Position numbers and translations under genes: made by a program
Shown: positions 1-10,331 of the stretch, piece by piece
Layout of the letters: each line of letters starts with the position of its first letter
Position numbering within the stretch: position 1 is the first letter of the stretch
DNA from: Russula earlei
Lineage: Eukaryota > Basidiomycota > Agaricomycetes > Russulales > Russulaceae
Length of the DNA stretch: 26,430 nt
Direction of reading: 5' to 3'
Assembly (NCBI GenBank): GCA_025769875.1
Contig: JAGFNK010000671.1
Location: 1 to 26,430, forward strand
The notes under the pieces: model-generated
Databases searched by the model: none
Seen by the model: only the letters and a program-made list of their open reading frames with translations
What the model was told of the DNA's origin: nothing

Positions 1-1
1 A

Positions 2-966
2 GAAGCCATTTCCATTCGCATTAACCTGAGCCAGCATCCTGGCCCACAAATGGATCGGATACACGCTGCGTTCCAGCCCCTCACCGCATCCTCCCTTATC
101 ATTCCTGACACCTTACAGGTGCTCATCATGCTTGCAGCCATTCCCCAAAATGGGAAATGCTTGTCCACATCGTCACTCAGAACTATGATCTAACCGATCT
201 TAGTCCAAAGGATGTACAAGAGGCTATTGTCTCTCAATATCAAACTGAGGTCAATCGTGGAACAAACAAAAAGCACAGCACGCAGAAGCTCTCAGCTGTC
301 AAGTGCAAGCATGGTGACCCTCCTTCTCCAATCAGCAGCAGGGCAATAAGCCCAAGCGCGATGAAGATAAGGACAGGCGCCAGCGCAGCAAGTGTGGTGG
401 CAAAGGAAAAGGGAAAGGCAAGGAGAAGGCTGATAACAGCCATGGTCCGGACACTCCAATATTGCGGACGTAGCTGCACTCCCACTCCCGACCATTACCA
501 CTATCACCCATCTGGGTCCTTCAGGGATCCAACAACATACCGTCCCAACTGCGACTGACCCTTGCAAACGCACTCACGGCCCTTACAAGGCCTTAAACAA
601 AGTGCTTGATCTTGCTGACGATCTTGGGGTAACTCCCACCATACAGACAGTCAAGACCCTTGAGCAGCAGATCTCGACTCAATCTGCTGCCTCATCAAGT
701 GCAGTCAAATTACCATCGCCCGTCCCTGAGCCTATGGACCAGGACGATGGCGACTTCGCGCAAACAAACATGTCGGATTTTTCGACATTATGACGGTATC
801 CCAGAAGGTGCTGCCCCCTGAGCATGCTCTGACTCCGTCAGATGAAGCGCTTGATTGGGGCAGTGACCCAAAGATAATGAAGCGTGCGTGCACCTCCCTC
901 TCTCTTTTCACTCACTAAAGAACCTTTTAGCATCTCCCCAGCCCCCAAAGCGGGCTAGATATGCTT
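2..966 (+). pseudogene. copia gag remnant, frameshifted and truncated by an insertion
   Basis: The first frame opens at position 2 and reads a helical gag-like stretch. Near 147-156 it shifts by one base into the frame that contains VTQNYDLTDLSPKDVQEAI, which resembles the gag polypeptide of copia elements. A further shift near 310-330 leads to a Lys/Arg/Gly-rich tail (about 340-430), as expected for the nucleic-acid-binding end of gag. An acidic segment with PEPMDQDDGDF follows at about 726-765, then another shift near 780. Reading stops at the inserted TIR element near 966. At least three frame changes show that it is dead. The 5' end lies outside the window. Confidence 0.75.
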
Positions 967-967
967 A

Positions 968-1373
968 TTGCCGTTTTCAGTGCACTTGGCGGAGCTTGAA
1001 TTCCACCCAAATCGGCGCAGAAACCCCTCAAACATGCGGGATGAATATCTCCCTCAAAACAGCTTCAATTCATATGAAATTTATTGTCCCTGAATCGCCT
1101 GAATGAGGGCTAGGCAGCCCCATTGTTTTCATGAGATTTGAGTGAGAATTGGTGGAGCTGGACTCAAGCCACCTCCACATGTGTATTAGATGAATTACAA
1201 CTCAAAATCATGGTCTATATCTATTATTTTTCCCTCATGTTGTACCCATGGGCTGTCTTGAGGCAGCCCCATAGTGTTTTGACTCAAGTGTTGGGGTGTG
1301 CAACATGTTTCCAGTGCAATTGGAGTCGCGGCCAGCCACTCATCACCCCTCTCGGCCTCTCGATTCTGACCAT
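968..1373 (+). repeat. Left terminal inverted repeat of the 2.9-kb element
   Basis: This stretch matches the reverse complement of 3459-3865 base for base over its outer 340 bp or so, apart from a few substitutions and 1-nt length changes in homopolymers. Divergence rises in the inner 50-60 bp. Both copies contain the same 50-plus-residue open frame starting at a TTG (SENWWSWTQATSTC...), which is probably a by-product of repeat identity rather than a gene. Confidence 0.9.
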
Positions 1374-3458
1374 CCTTCTTGTTTTCACAGACAGAGAGGA
1401 GTGGGTTGCAAAGAGGGGTCCTATCTGAACTCTTTCTACTACAGAGTAGCTAGGTGTTTTTATATACAGGAGAGAGGTACTGAGATGAATGGCATGAAAG
1501 TGAATCAAGACTGGTTGAGACGGTCGAGGCGGTCGTGAAAGGCTTGAGACGCGAACGCGTCTAGTGTGCCGAGGCGTACATGCGCGCTGATCGGTGGCGA
1601 GGGCTGGGCGATGCGATCGAGGTCTTGATGTCGCACGCAAGATGGCTTGTGGTGTGCGGTCGGTGGACTGCCTGGAATGAGAGGGAGGTGGCAAGGGATG
1701 AAAGGGAGCTGAGGTGTCAGTCTCATGTCGTGTCGTGTCGCGTTTTCGCATGTGATTTCGAGGCCAGCCATAATCTTCCTTACACCTCCCGGGGGCTTGA
1801 AACTTTGACCGTCCTCGGTCAAGCGTCTGAATGCGAGTGTTTTGAGCCTTTCACGTCTGAATTGAGGCGGCGTCGCGGCTGCTTGTGCTGCGGAAGACGC
1901 GAAGGCGCGATCGGCGATGGCGATGACGGAAGAGGCGAGGGCGGTGGGAAACGGAGGCGATGGAGACGAGGGCGGCGGTGACGAGATGGCGGCTGCGTGG
2001 TGGTGGTGTTGTCTTGTTGCGGTGGCGGCGTGGTCGTCTCCATTGAGGTGGTGGCAGGCAGGCGTGGACGAGGAGCGAAGGCGTAGGCGGTGAGCGTGAG
2101 TTCGTAGATAGAGACGTAGGTGGCGAGGACTCGAGAAAGAGGATGCGTGGGGCGGCTTGCGCGGGGGTGGGATCTGTCGTCTTGCGGCGGCAGTGGCGGG
2201 GTCGTCTCACGCAGGTGTCGGCAGCAGACGTGGGCGAGAGCGCGCGAACGGATGGGGAGGCGATGTGGGAGGCGGCGTGCGGTGTGCTGTTTGGCGTCGG
2301 CGACTGCTTCTCCTGCGGCGGCGGCTTCTGCTCCTGTTGTGGCGTGTGTGGCTAAGTTCGTGGCCGAGGCCTTCTTGGTCTTCTGGGGTGGTGCTGGTGG
2401 CGAGGGGTTGCGGCGGTGCGGCAGTGCTGGTGTCGCGCGAAACTACTAAAGCGGCGGCTGAGACTGAGAAGACTGAGGCTGAGACTGAGAGACTGAGGCT
2501 GAGACTGAGAAGGTGGCGGCGGATGAGCTGGTGCGACGGTGGAGGCGGACGGGGCGGAGGCGACGACTGAGGGCGACGCAGGGGCGACGGCGGCGGTGGC
2601 TGACAAGGGCGTGGCGGCGGTGGCTTGTGAGACGGTGGTGGAGACGGCGGCGTGTGGCGCTAAGACGTCGGTGGCTGAGGCTGAGGCTACGGTGGCGGCT
2701 GACGAGACTAAGGGGCTGGCAAGGCTAAAGCGCGGTGGCGGCGGTTCACTGATCTGAAGCTGGGCGACGAGACGGCTGGCAAAACTAGGGGCGCGGTGGC
2801 GGCGGCTGAGACTGAGAAGGCTGAGGCTGAGGGCAGGGTGGAGACGGCGGCGGCTGGCGATGCTGGTGCTATGACGGACTGGGCTGAACTGACGAGTACG
2901 GGCGAGGCTAAGACGGAGACTGATGCGAAGTCGGCGGCTGGCACGACTGAGGCTACTGTGGCAACGGACGAGGCGACGGACGAGACTGAGGGCGACGAGA
3001 CGACTGAGGGCGCGGGAGCGGATGAGACGAAGGCGGGGGTGGCGACGAGGCTGCGAGGGCTGAAGTGGCGGGCGGCGCTAAAACGTCGGTGGGCGAGGTT
3101 GAGATGGTGGTTGTGCATGGAGCTGAGACAGTGGCCATAGCAGGCGACACTGAGGGCGCGGAGCTGGTTGGGCTAAGACGGGGACAGTGGCGATAGGCGA
3201 TGTCACGGCTGAGGCTACGGCGGCGGGGACAGACGAGGTGGCGACGATGGCGGATGCGGGCGATGCTGGGACGGCGAGGGCAGGTGGAGCCGAGGCGATG
3301 ATGGCTGGCGAGTCGAGGATGGCGGCGGTGAACGAGGTGACGGGAACGGCGGACGAGGTGGGAAACCGCAGGGACGATGGGCAAGGCAGGCGAGGCGGAG
3401 GCGATGGTGCACGATGTAGGGACGGAGGCTGGAGCGGGCATGGGCGCAGGGTATGTGT
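1374..3458. repeat. GC-rich, purine-skewed low-complexity interior of the TIR element
   Basis: About 2.1 kb with no recognisable gene. From about 1850 the plus strand is dominated by G and A, in degenerate units such as GACTGAGGCTGAGACTGAGA (2471-2510 and again near 2805-2830) and GGCGGCGGTGGC. Overlapping open frames on both strands translate to Ala/Glu/Thr-rich (+) or Ser/Ala/Val/Pro-rich (-) strings. That is what a purine-skewed GC-rich repeat gives in every frame, so none is called as a gene. A minus-strand TATA-like TATATAAAAAC lies near 1452-1463, and a small hairpin (TTGACCG/CGGTCAA) near 1804-1821. Confidence 0.7.
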
Positions 3459-3865
3459 ATGGTCAGAATGGAGAGGTAAGAGGGGCAATGAGTGGCTGGC
3501 CGTCACTCCGATCACACTGAAAACAATGTTGCACACCACAACACTTGAGTCAAAAACACTATGGGGCTGCCTCAAGACAGCCCATGGGTACAACATGAGG
3601 GAAAAATAATAGATATAGACCATGATTTTGAGTTGTAATTCATCTAATACACATGTGGAGGTGGCTTGAGTCCAGCTCCACCAATTCTCACTCAAATCTC
3701 ATGAAACAATGGGGCTGCCTAGCCCTCATTCAGGCGATTCAGGGACAATAAATTTCATATGAATTGAAGCTGTTTTGAGGGAGATATTCATCCCGCATGT
3801 TTGAGGGGGTTTCTGCGCCGATTTGGGTGGAATTCAAGCTCCGCCAAGTGCGCTGAAAACGGCAA
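3459..3865 (-). repeat. Right terminal inverted repeat of the 2.9-kb element
   Basis: Reverse complement of 968-1373. High identity of the outer 340 bp suggests a fairly recent insertion, or recent conversion between the arms. The inner end fades out near 3459, where GGTCAGAATGG pairs with the left arm at 1361-1373. Confidence 0.9.
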
Positions 3866-4286
3866 TAATAAGTGTTCACTTGTATCGCACAATGTACAAA
3901 TTAGCGCAGGAAGTAGTTCCCTGCATAGTGAATGTAACACCAATTGTTCGAGATGTAGAGGAAAGCATGACTTGAGTAAAATGGGATCCTTATGGCTCCT
4001 AGACTCTGGCGCATCTGCACACTTCACCTTCGAAATAAAAGACTTTATAGAGTATACGCCGGCTTTGCCGCACGAAAGATCCCCTGTTAAAACTGCCGAT
4101 AACACAATATATGTGGAAGGCAAAGGTGCTGTGTTGCTTCAGCACACTGTCAACTCTAAAATTGTTGTCACGCACATTTCTCCTGTTCTATATATTCCGA
4201 AAATTAACACTCGGATATTATCAATGGGGGAGTTTTTACAACAAGGGATGCATGCATTAGGGAATAGAAATCATATTTCCCTATGA
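3866..4286 (+). pseudogene. copia protease segment
   Basis: The frame covering 3801-4286 reads WLLDSGASAHFT at about 3993-4028. This contains the catalytic D-S-G-A of retropepsin-like copia proteases, followed by TADN and VLYIPKINTRILSMG, which are typical of the protease and pre-integrase region. The frame ends in a stop at 4284-4286 and the following integrase motifs lie in another frame. The N-terminal side enters directly from the TIR element, so it cannot be translated from a native start. Confidence 0.85.
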
Positions 4287-4399
4287 GAGGACGGACGTAT
4301 TATCCTGTCCTCTTACCCCTTATTTCCAGGGTCAAACCACAGTATTGGTTAGACACCTCAATTGAAAGCTGTGCAAGCGCATTCTCATATCTACTGCGG

Positions 4400-5290
4400 T
4401 AGATTATGATGTCATTCACTGACTGCCTTGGCCACCCATCTAAGGATGTCATAACACATGCAAAGACACATACCAAGGGTCTCCCTGAAGACCTGAAAAT
4501 CCCTCAGGAACAGCTGTATGTCCTGGCTGCACGCAAGGCAAGATGCCTGCATCTGCGCACCCCCCTTCTGAAACTCGTGCTTCCGCACCATTCGAGCGTA
4601 TTCACTTGGACCTTAAGAGTTTCCCTGTGAAGTCGTATCATAAGTAGCGAATATTTCAGTCAGTTTCATTGACAATTATTCCTCCTATGCATGGATCACA
4701 CTCTTAAAAAATAAAAAGTCAACCATTATGGCTGTCAAGCAATTCCTTGCTCTGGTGAAAAACCAATACAAAGCAGGAATTAAAGAGTGGATGTCCAATG
4801 CTGGTGGAGAGTACAAGTCCGAGGCCTTTGATAACGTCCTAAAGGACGAAGGAATTAAAATCCTGCAAAGCGCCCCATACACTCCACAACAGAATGGACG
4901 CGCAGAGCGCTTTATGCGCACTGTAATGGACAAAAGCTCAGGAAATGCGCCTTGAAGCTTGTCTACCTCCCTCCTGGTGGGAATTTGCAGTGAATCATGG
5001 GACACACTGTTACAATAGGACACCTGCCAGACGCCTTCAATGGCTGTACACCCTACGAAAGTCCTAAAGAACGAGGTCCCTGATATCTCACACCTCAGAG
5101 TATTTGGTTGTGGTGCATATGTGCACATACCAGAAAAGCGTCGAGTCAATAAGCTTTCGCCTAAAAGCGAGCTATGATCTACCTTGGTCACACTGAGGGG
5201 ATCAAAGCCTCACTCTTCATGAGGCTCCCTAATAATACGCTTTACACAAATGCTACCGCCCTGTACGATGAGACCCTGTACCCCAAATGC
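4400..5290 (+). pseudogene. copia integrase segment, several frameshifts
   Basis: A zinc-binding-like HPSKDVITHAKTH with a downstream Cys pair is visible at about 4430-4550. The catalytic core follows: an IDNYSSY-like stretch at 4668-4690, NAGGEYKSEAF at about 4797-4830, and PYTPQQNGRAERFMRT at about 4873-4923 (the Q-N-G-x-x-E region of copia integrases). Downstream come HLRVFGCGAYVH and MIYLGHTEG (about 5090-5200). The pieces occupy different frames, with breaks near 4630-4670, 4935, 5040 and 5175, so no intact integrase can be made. The Asp/Glu catalytic residues are present only in separate fragments. Confidence 0.85.
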
Positions 5291-5654
5291 GACAAAGGCA
5301 CGCACTAAAGGTACCACGCAGATTAATGAACCGTGTGAGGAACTACCACAACAACCTGTCGAAGACACCATTCCTGGTGTTGACGACCCATTCCCTACAA
5401 TTAAAAGTGAGGACGATGAGCAGCCTATACAGGCACCACAGGAAGAGGAACGTGAGCAAACGCCCGTCCCTCCTACACCGTCCCCTCCTCCTGTTGAAGA
5501 ACCTGTACCTCTTCGAAGGTCTCAGTGGTTGAGGAAATACCTACCCGTCCTGGCAACATCTATGGTGAACACAGACACCCCACAGAAGTGGAAAAAGACA
5601 TTCGGTGCACATGCACATGGAGAACAATGACAGAAAACCAACCTGGTAGCTCCA

Positions 5655-7381
5655 GTGAGGGTAGGACGTCAGGATCAGGCCATACCAGGCCCTTACCCTC
5701 CTGTTGTCCTTGACGATCAACCACCGCAAGCCTCTGAGGATGAGGTAGAAGACATTCTATGTCTAGCAAGGGAAGGGGGAGTCAAATTTCTGAACTATCT
5801 GCTTGCCCAAGCAGTTCCACTAAGTTCAGAAGCACCTGATACTGCGAAGATTCACGAATGGACCTTTAGGGACATTCTGCGAATGCCAAGTGAACTCCAA
5901 AAGGAGTGGAAAGATGCTTGTCGCAAGGAATTGGAATCCCTCCGCAGATGCAAAGTCTTTGAACTAGTCGATCCTCCCAAGGATCGCAAAATAATTAAAA
6001 ACAGATGGGTATTTGACCTTAAGTCTGATGGTCGTAAAAAAGCCAGACTAGTCGCCAAAGGCTTCTCCCAAGTAGAAGGCATTGACTATGACGAAATATT
6101 CTCACCCGTGGTATGGTTTGAGACAGTCTGCCTGATGATTGCGCTCGCAGCACTCAAAAACTGGCACATTAGCGGACTAGACGTCAAGACTGCCTTTCTC
6201 TATGGTGAGCTCGATGAAGAGCTCTATATGGAGCAGCCCGAGGGCTTCAAAATAAAAGGCCAAGAGCATAAAGTCATGCACCTTAAACGTGCAATATATG
6301 GACTCAAGCAAGCGGCACTTGCATAGGTGGAAAGCCCTTGACAAGTCCATGGCCTTGCTCGGCCTTATTCACCTTATGTCTGACTCTGGGCTCTTTGTTA
6401 GTAAAGACAAGAGCATCATAGCCATCGTCTATGTTGATGATGTGCTCTTCTTTGGAGCAGACAAAAAACAAATCAATAAAACAAAGGAGCGCTTCATGAA
6501 GCTCTGGGAATGTTGAGATCTGGGCGATGCCCAAGAATTTCTACGCATGCGCATTCAACGCAAGTCCGGCCAGATACATCTGGACCAGACTGAATATTTA
6601 CAGAAAGTGCTGCAGCGTTTCGACTTGCTTAACGCAAACCCTGCTCCTACTCCACTACCAGAGGGCTATCACCCCTCTCCCAACACTTCCGCTGCTGACC
6701 CAGCCTTGCGGTCAAAATTCCAGCAAGTTATAGGATCACTCCTATACATAATGCTTGGAACGCGTCCAGACATAGCCTTTGCTGTCACAAAGTTGTCGCA
6801 ACATGCTGCCAATCCCTCAGAAGATCATTTAAATCGAGCATTCTACATTTGCCGATACCTCTTGGGAACCGCCAATTATGCCCTGGTCTATGATGGACCA
6901 TCTAATGGTGGCTTAATGGCATATGCCGACTCTGACTGGGCTTCTGATCCGACAAATCGGAAGTCCACTACAGGACTATATGGTGAACCTGGCTGGAGCA
7001 ATATTTCCATGGAACTCACGAGCGCAGAAAACAGTCATGCTCTCCTCCACAGAAGCCGAGTACATGTCACTCTCTGATACAAGCAGACAGTTGGTTTGGA
7101 TTAAGTCCTTACTAACAGAACTTGGCATCAATCTTGCTCCCATCCCACTGTTCGGTGATAACCAAGGCTCAATATTCTTAACCTCCAACCCTGTACAAGA
7201 AAAGTGCATCAAACACATTGATTTGCGCTATCACTTCATTCGTGAAGTCATACAAAACAAACAGGTGGAGCTATTCTTTATTGAAGGGGCTAACAACCCA
7301 GCTGACATGTTCACCAAGAACCTTGGTCACGTCAAGTTCCTCAAATTCAGGGAGCAACTAGGACTAACGTTCTGCCCCTGA
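5655..7381 (+). pseudogene. copia reverse transcriptase / RNase H segment, broken
   Basis: The longest frame (5655-6326) carries NRWVFDLKSDG, ARLVAKGFSQVEGIDY, LDVKTAFLYGELDEELYM and IYGLKQ, which are RT motifs of copia elements. The catalytic YVDD lies at about 6430-6442 in a second frame, followed by an in-frame stop at 6514-6516. The linker and RNase H continue from 6547, with ADSDWASDPTNRKSTTG at about 6928-6977. A shift then leads to the last frame with MLSSTEAEYMSLSD and HIDLRYHFIREV, ending with a stop at 7379-7381. At least four disabling changes are seen. Catalytic motifs remain legible, so decay looks moderate rather than ancient. Confidence 0.9.
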
Positions 7382-7421
7382 ATGTGGGAAAATGCTCACG
7401 GCATCTACCGATGCACTTAGC

Positions 7422-7430
7422 AAGGGGAAG
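7422..7430 (+). other. Polypurine tract of the copia element
   Basis: AAGGGGAAG lies immediately upstream of the TGTTG start of the 3' LTR, the expected position of the plus-strand primer. Confidence 0.8.
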
Positions 7431-7824
7431 TGTTGAACCGGAACCCAAACGGATCAAAGAAGGCGAAGACCTTCATACAAGGTTCAAGATCCACTCATAG
7501 ATGTTACGTGTTAGACAGAACTTTAGTATATGCGCTTATGGCAATAGGGTTACACATACTATGCTATCTATCACAAGATGCAGCCTTATGCTGCGTCTAG
7601 AACGTTTCCACATCATGCGTCACTCAATGCGCGATATAGTGGACACCTGTAGTCACCTCTTTTGGACTTAGGAACAGCCCTGGGTCATAGAGGTATAAAT
7701 ACCATACTTGTAGACGAGTATACACATCGCTCTACACCCCAATATCACTTGAGCATTAGCACAACCTCTAAGGTGGGTTGCTTGGCCTGTTAGCTGCGCT
7801 CTATGCTGCGCAACACCTACAACA
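7431..7824 (+). repeat. 3' LTR of the copia element (394 bp)
   Basis: Begins TGTTG and ends CAACA, giving a 5-bp terminal inverted repeat of the TG...CA type. It carries a TATA-box-like TATAAATA at 7694-7701. It starts directly after the polypurine tract, and the RNase H frame ends about 50 bp upstream. The base after the LTR (TGTTA..., 7825 onward) would begin the target duplication. This cannot be tested because the 5' LTR is outside the window. Confidence 0.82.
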
Positions 7825-8738
7825 TGTTATTAGACCGACTCTAATAACTATAGAACGAACTAGAAGGCAATACTAAGGACCTTAATAGAAGTGTTAGGGT
7901 CGACTCTAAGGACCCTAATAGAACTATATAAGGGCCTTATAAGATAACGCTATTCCCTGACCAAACTACAAGTCCTCAAATGACCAGCCCTAAACTAACT
8001 AACAGAAAATGAATCAGGTGCTCACACGTGCACTAGAACGTTAAACATGTGGACAATGAAAGCTCTTACTCATTAGGAGAAGCCTTCTTACTCAGCAGAT
8101 TACTGAGCATGACTGAGCATGCTCAGTAAGCGCACTCTGACTTCTTACTCATCATTCTATTGTGCTTGATAACAAGGTTATGACTTGTTCTCTATTTAGC
8201 AGTTCCTTGTAGTATATAAGCGCTCAATAAAGTAGCGGACAGTCCTCAGACTGTCCATTTGTTTATGGCACTCTCCATTCCTGGGATACTCCTTTAAAGG
8301 ACCGTCCCCTTGTGACTATCCTGGCCTCCTCTCTGCGTGATTGTTCAACTCTCACAGTAACAGTACCTCTTTGGTATTTGTTACTACTCTGGACTCTACT
8401 TCTTGCCCATGCCATCTTGGATGTCTACCAACTCGTCTTCGAGCTTACCCCTCGCTCTTGAACTGGATAGTTCAACAGTGAGTCTTGACAATATTGTGGA
8501 CACCTCTACTCACCCCTTTTGTCCATGTGAACAGGGTGACACCATAGGGACTGGGTTTCCTCTTATAAGGAAGGGTCCTTCAAGGGCCCTCTTCAGGGAA
8601 TGGTTCATGACACATACTGCTTTTCTGTGGCTTTTGACCACAAGAAGTCCATATTTTACTAAACACATCACATGTCATAAAAGGAGGAAGGGAGAAGATG
8701 AAAGATGGAATATGTCTGGGCATCAAGCAGTGCATCAC
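7825..8738. other. Gene-free repeat-derived stretch with an LTR-like relic
   Basis: No gene is seen. Positions 7873-7890 and 7906-7923 are an 18-bp direct repeat with one mismatch. A perfect 16-bp palindrome, ACTGAGCATGCTCAGT, sits at 8112-8127. From about 8048 to 8420 the layout resembles an LTR: a TATATAAG box near 8214-8221, AATAAA near 8227, and a GGACAGT/ACTGTCC hairpin near 8240. An ATG-led reading then starts at 8403, with PSWMSTNSSSS, reminiscent of a gag N-terminus but short. Near 8495-8530 about 35 bp resemble 7640-7675 of the 3' LTR. Ends of the relic are not defined. Confidence 0.45.
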
Positions 8739-9332
8739 CTAAACTACGCTTCTGAGGCACCAACTGTATGGCAGCAACTCCAGGATCAGATCCTGGACAC
8801 AAAGAGCTAGAAGACTTGGTGTTTGACTACCAGAGCTGTTGGTTGTACTCTGAGTTGAGGCTATGGGAGCAGCTGAAGCAGAATGATTGGTGTAGTTAGT
8901 ACTGAAGAGATGTGAACATGGTATAGAAGCAGAGGTAAGTGGAGAATTGGGGGCTGATGGAGAATCCCTTGCAGACAATGCCAGTAAGACTGTATCAATT
9001 TGATCATCGGAAATGGGAGGCTGATTAATGGTAGCTGCTGTCATTGAAGATTCAGGCCGTTGGATCCATTGAGTCCTTGGGCCATCTGGACCAACTCCAG
9101 TTGAAACTGCAATCGGAGTGACATCAGGCCAAGAAGCGTAGAGAGCATGAAGATGAGGAAAATAAGGCCACAAATTCATAATCTCCTCTGGAAGTTGGAG
9201 CGCATGAGCAAAGAAAGTACATGCATCAAGGAAAAAACATACCCCAGATGTTCTGTGCATATGCAGGAGTGTTTTCATCAGGCCCCACACCATCGATGTA
9301 GAAGTCTGATGTTTCAGAGGAATCTGGGCCAT
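8739..9332 (-). pseudogene. Degraded minus-strand coding fragment, possibly Myb/SANT-like transposon-associated protein
   Basis: A 197-residue frame with a Ser/Thr/Ala/Pro-rich C-terminal half. The conserved-looking core is LWPYFPHLHALYASWPDV followed by PIAVSTGVGPDG. In another frame just upstream (about 9260-9360, minus) there is an acidic stretch with DFYIDGVGPDENTPAYAQ. Together they look like one protein split by a frameshift near 9230. The pattern 'short helix, Rx-PN/PD, PxxxxTGVGP' reminds me of Myb/SANT-like proteins linked to fungal DNA transposons; this is a weak impression from memory. No start or stop context is convincing. The foldback element abuts its 5' side. Confidence 0.35.
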
Positions 9333-9345
9333 TCACTCCATCACC

Positions 9346-9350
9346 TGTCA
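9346..9350 (+). repeat. Left target-site duplication TGTCA
   Basis: Direct copy of 10276-10280 immediately outside the left CTGGTTGGG end of the foldback element. Confidence 0.75.
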
Positions 9351-10275
9351 CTGGTTGGGAAATTAACTTATGTGAATAACAAAACTGTAACATTTTGAAT
9401 AACAAAATTTATTCTTTTGATACAAATTTGTAGGAAACAATTTGTGAAATTTCATTTTAGATTTTGTTACAATAGATTCCTGTTAGAAAATGATGAAATT
9501 AGTAAATAGTATTGACAAGATTTTAGAATATACATTATGTTGCAAAAATTGTAAATTATTTTAAGATTTTGTGTGAAACAAAATTGTGAAAAAATTGAAA
9601 CTACAAAATTTGGGTTTATGCTGGGTAGAAAATACCCTTTTGTGACTGACAAAAGTTTGACATTTTGAATAACAAAAGTCAATGTTATGTTACAATTTTT
9701 CAGAGGAAACATCTTAAAATTTAGTTTATAATTTGTTATATAAAATGTTTGTTACAAAATGATGGAGTAACAGTATAACAAACTCCTTCTCCATACCATT
9801 GGCATGGTTTGCCTGCAAGCTTACAAACCTCCTGTGGCAACAATTTTCATAATTTTGTTTCATCATTTTGTCACAAGAATTTTATATAGCAAAATATAAA
9901 CTAAATTTTAAGATTTTTTCCCTGAAAAATTGTAACATAACATTGGCTTTTGTCATTCAAAATGTTACACTTTTGTCAGTCACAAAAGGGTATTTTCTAC
10001 CCAGCATAAACCCAAATCTTGTAGTTTCAAATTTTTTCACAATTTTGTTTCACACAAAATCTTAAAATAATTTACAATTTTTGCAACATAATGTATGTTC
10101 TAAAATCTTGTCAATACTATTTACTTATTTCATCATTTTCTAACAGGAATATATTGTAACAAAATATAAAATGAATTTTCACAAATTGTTTGCTACAAAT
10201 TTGTATCACAATAATAAATTTTGTTTTTCAAAATGTTACAGTTTTGTCATTCACATAAGTTGATTTCCCAACCAG
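9351..10275. mobile_element. 925-bp AT-rich foldback (MITE-like) element with 5-bp target duplication
   Basis: Ends are CTGGTTGGGAAAT inward on both sides. Left arm 9351-9764 and right arm 9861-10275 are near-perfect inverted copies around a spacer of about 96 bp, which holds the only GC-richer sequence (CCATTGGCATGG). TGTCA occurs directly at both borders (9346-9350 and 10276-10280), as expected for a target-site duplication. There is no coding potential. Each arm contains a second diverged copy of the terminal motif (from 9621, and ending at 10004). The superfamily is unassigned. Confidence 0.85.
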
Positions 10276-10280
10276 TGTCA
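10276..10280 (+). repeat. Right target-site duplication TGTCA
   Basis: Direct copy of 9346-9350 immediately outside the right end (CCCAACCAG) of the foldback element. Confidence 0.75.
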
Positions 10281-10331
10281 GCTCAACACCCAAGCGCTCT
10301 TTCATTGTTCTCTGACAGGCTATTTGGGAAC

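Larger units (their letters stand above)
968..3865. mobile_element. 2.9-kb TIR DNA element without recognisable transposase, inserted in the copia element
   Basis: The ends read TTGCCGTTTTCAG inward on both sides and form terminal inverted repeats of about 406 bp. The element is bordered by TA on both sides (966-967 and 3866-3867). A TA target duplication would fit Tc1/mariner-like insertion, but TA is palindromic and could be part of the repeat, so the superfamily is unassigned. The interior (1374-3458) is GC-rich, low-complexity and carries no transposase motif that I recognise. The copia protein resumes on the right side, so it inserted into a pre-existing retrotransposon. Probably a non-autonomous element mobilised in trans. 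Confidence 0.82.
1..7824 (+). mobile_element. Degenerate Ty1/copia LTR retrotransposon, 3' portion, running in from the left edge
   Basis: Domain order read in three shifting frames is gag (2 to about 966), aspartic protease (DSGA at about 4000), integrase (about 4400-5290), reverse transcriptase with YVDD (about 6430), RNase H (about 6920-7380), polypurine tract (7422-7430) and 3' LTR (7431-7824). Integrase before RT is the Ty1/copia (Pseudoviridae) order. The 5' LTR and primer binding site lie outside the window. Frameshifts and stops occur in every domain, so it is not autonomous now. A separate DNA element (968-3865) splits gag from protease. Identification is by recognised domain motifs; the family name within copia is not assigned. 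Confidence 0.93.

Noticed and set aside
1850..3458. Many open frames of 60-160 residues on both strands
   Set aside because: They overlap in all frames, are composed of Ala/Glu/Thr/Arg or Ser/Pro/Val repeats, and follow from the purine-skewed GC-rich DNA. No motif or consistent start supports a gene.
966..3867. Longer (8-9 bp) target duplication around the TIR element
   Set aside because: The flanks (GATATGCT and ATAAGTGT) do not match; only TA is shared, and it is palindromic.
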